A DNA stretch of 64,000 bases from Noviherbaspirillum sp. Root189 (GTDB lineage: Bacteria > Pseudomonadota > Gammaproteobacteria > Burkholderiales > Burkholderiaceae_D), in contig NZ_LMHZ01000016.1 of NCBI RefSeq assembly GCF_001428545.1, forward strand, positions 1 through 64,000, written 5' to 3'. The notes below the pieces were generated by a model, which was not told where the DNA came from, searched no databases, and saw only the letters and a list, made by a program, of their open reading frames with translations. Made by a program: the position numbers and the translations under genes. Of this stretch, positions 63,577 to 64,000 are shown in pieces. Each line of letters begins with the position of its first letter. Position 1 is the stretch's first letter.

Positions 63577-64000
63577 ACACCACTGCGCTCTGGCTCATCG
63601 TTGTTGTGCTTGGTCTCTATCATGGCATCAACCCGGCAATGGGATGGCCGCTAGCGGTCGCCAATGGCATGGCGAACCAGCGCGCCAGTTCCGTCTTTAC
63701 GACCCTGCTGCCATTGGGCGGTGGGCATTTCATGGCGATGGCCATCGTGCTGGTGCCGTTCGCCTGGCTCAGCTGGTATGTAGAATGGAGCCGTGCCATC
63801 CGCATCGGCGCCGGCATGGTCGTGCTGCTGTTTGGCGCTTTCAAACTGATCAACCGGCGCCACCCGCGCCTGCTGGCGCGCATTCCCCCGACCCGGCTTG
63901 CATGGTGGTCGTTCTTGATGGCTACCGCGCATGGAGCAGGATTGATGCTGGTGCCGTTCATGCTAGGCCTTTGTGTGACGCCGGCACCCGGCACGAAAGC
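63573..64000 (+). CDS. polytopic membrane protein downstream of mtoX (partial)
   Basis: Open from a TTG overlapping the SBP56 stop by 4 bp and still open at the window edge (142 codons seen). Hydrophobic helices carry conserved-looking His motifs: LYHGINPAMGWPLA, LPLGGGHFMAMAIV and ATAHGAGLMLVPFM. A metal or small-solute transporter, or a maturation factor for the copper enzyme, is plausible from position; the family was not recognised with certainty. Confidence 0.7.
   Translation, partial: MNTTALWLIVVVLGLYHGINPAMGWPLAVANGMANQRASSVFTTLLPLGGGHFMAMAIVLVPFAWLSWYVEWSRAIRIGAGMVVLLFGAFKLINRRHPRLLARIPPTRLAWWSFLMATAHGAGLMLVPFMLGLCVTPAPGTK

Overview
The window looks like a chromosomal segment of a beta-proteobacterium of the order Burkholderiales, most likely an Oxalobacteraceae-type organism (Herbaspirillum, Noviherbaspirillum or Collimonas relatives). 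This is inferred from gene content: the DUF3348-DUF802-OmpA-DUF2894 cassette, a long IF-1 paralogue, a fused isobutyryl-CoA mutase and several branched acyl-CoA enzymes. DNA is moderately GC-rich throughout. There is no rRNA, CRISPR array, transposase, integrase or phage gene. The only structural RNA seen is one tRNA-Glu.

Layout. 0-14 kb: SulP sulfate-type permease, tRNA-Glu, DUF2817 metallopeptidase-like protein, IF-1 paralogue, a divergent HxlR regulator/VOC protein pair with a readable promoter-operator, a DUF2272 exported protein, a Crp/Fnr regulator with a small lipoprotein, an SGNH hydrolase, an OpgC-like membrane protein and a TonB-dependent receptor closely resembling YncD/PqqU. 14-23 kb: acyl-CoA block (nitroreductase, enoyl-CoA hydratase, small unknown, IcmF, acyl-CoA synthetase) and an AraC regulator. 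22.8-27.2 kb: a tightly overlapping four-gene operon encoding a MotA/TolQ-like channel with a very long tail (DUF802), a MotB/OmpA-like partner, and two proteins of unknown function (DUF3348, DUF2894). Its architecture recalls the ZorA-ZorB motor of Zorya anti-phage systems, but with different partner proteins. It is the strongest candidate here for an undescribed system.

27.7-30.6 kb: second acyl-CoA block (nitronate monooxygenase, enoyl-CoA hydratase, MaoC-like protein). 31.6-34.9 kb: an RsbQ-like alpha/beta hydrolase translationally coupled to a PAS-PAS-histidine kinase-REC-REC hybrid, a possible ligand-hydrolysing sensor system. 35-42 kb: LacI regulator, RlmN-like radical SAM enzyme, RhlE helicase, SMR efflux pump, YigZ/IMPACT protein and small unknowns. 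42.5-49.7 kb: disulfide oxidoreductase-like flavoprotein, aldo/keto reductase, two semialdehyde dehydrogenases, a Gfo/Idh/MocA sugar dehydrogenase. 50-52.4 kb: cytochrome b561-like protein with a Tat-exported molybdoenzyme, then a diiron-type MBL protein. 52.7-60 kb: SDR enzyme, a complete branched-chain-type ABC importer and an amidase. 60.6-64 kb: secreted protein, GYD protein, SBP56/methanethiol oxidase and a membrane protein running off the window end.

Non-coding structure is unusually rich. It includes a 129-bp MITE-like element with terminal inverted repeats (31.2 kb) and a related solo end at 34.9 kb, a perfect 27-bp-arm hairpin next to 12-bp tandem repeats (52.4 kb), a 31-bp-arm inverted repeat (45.05 kb), an orphan strong terminator suggesting a small RNA (42.04 kb), and an inverted pair of DnaA-box-like sites (30.9 kb).
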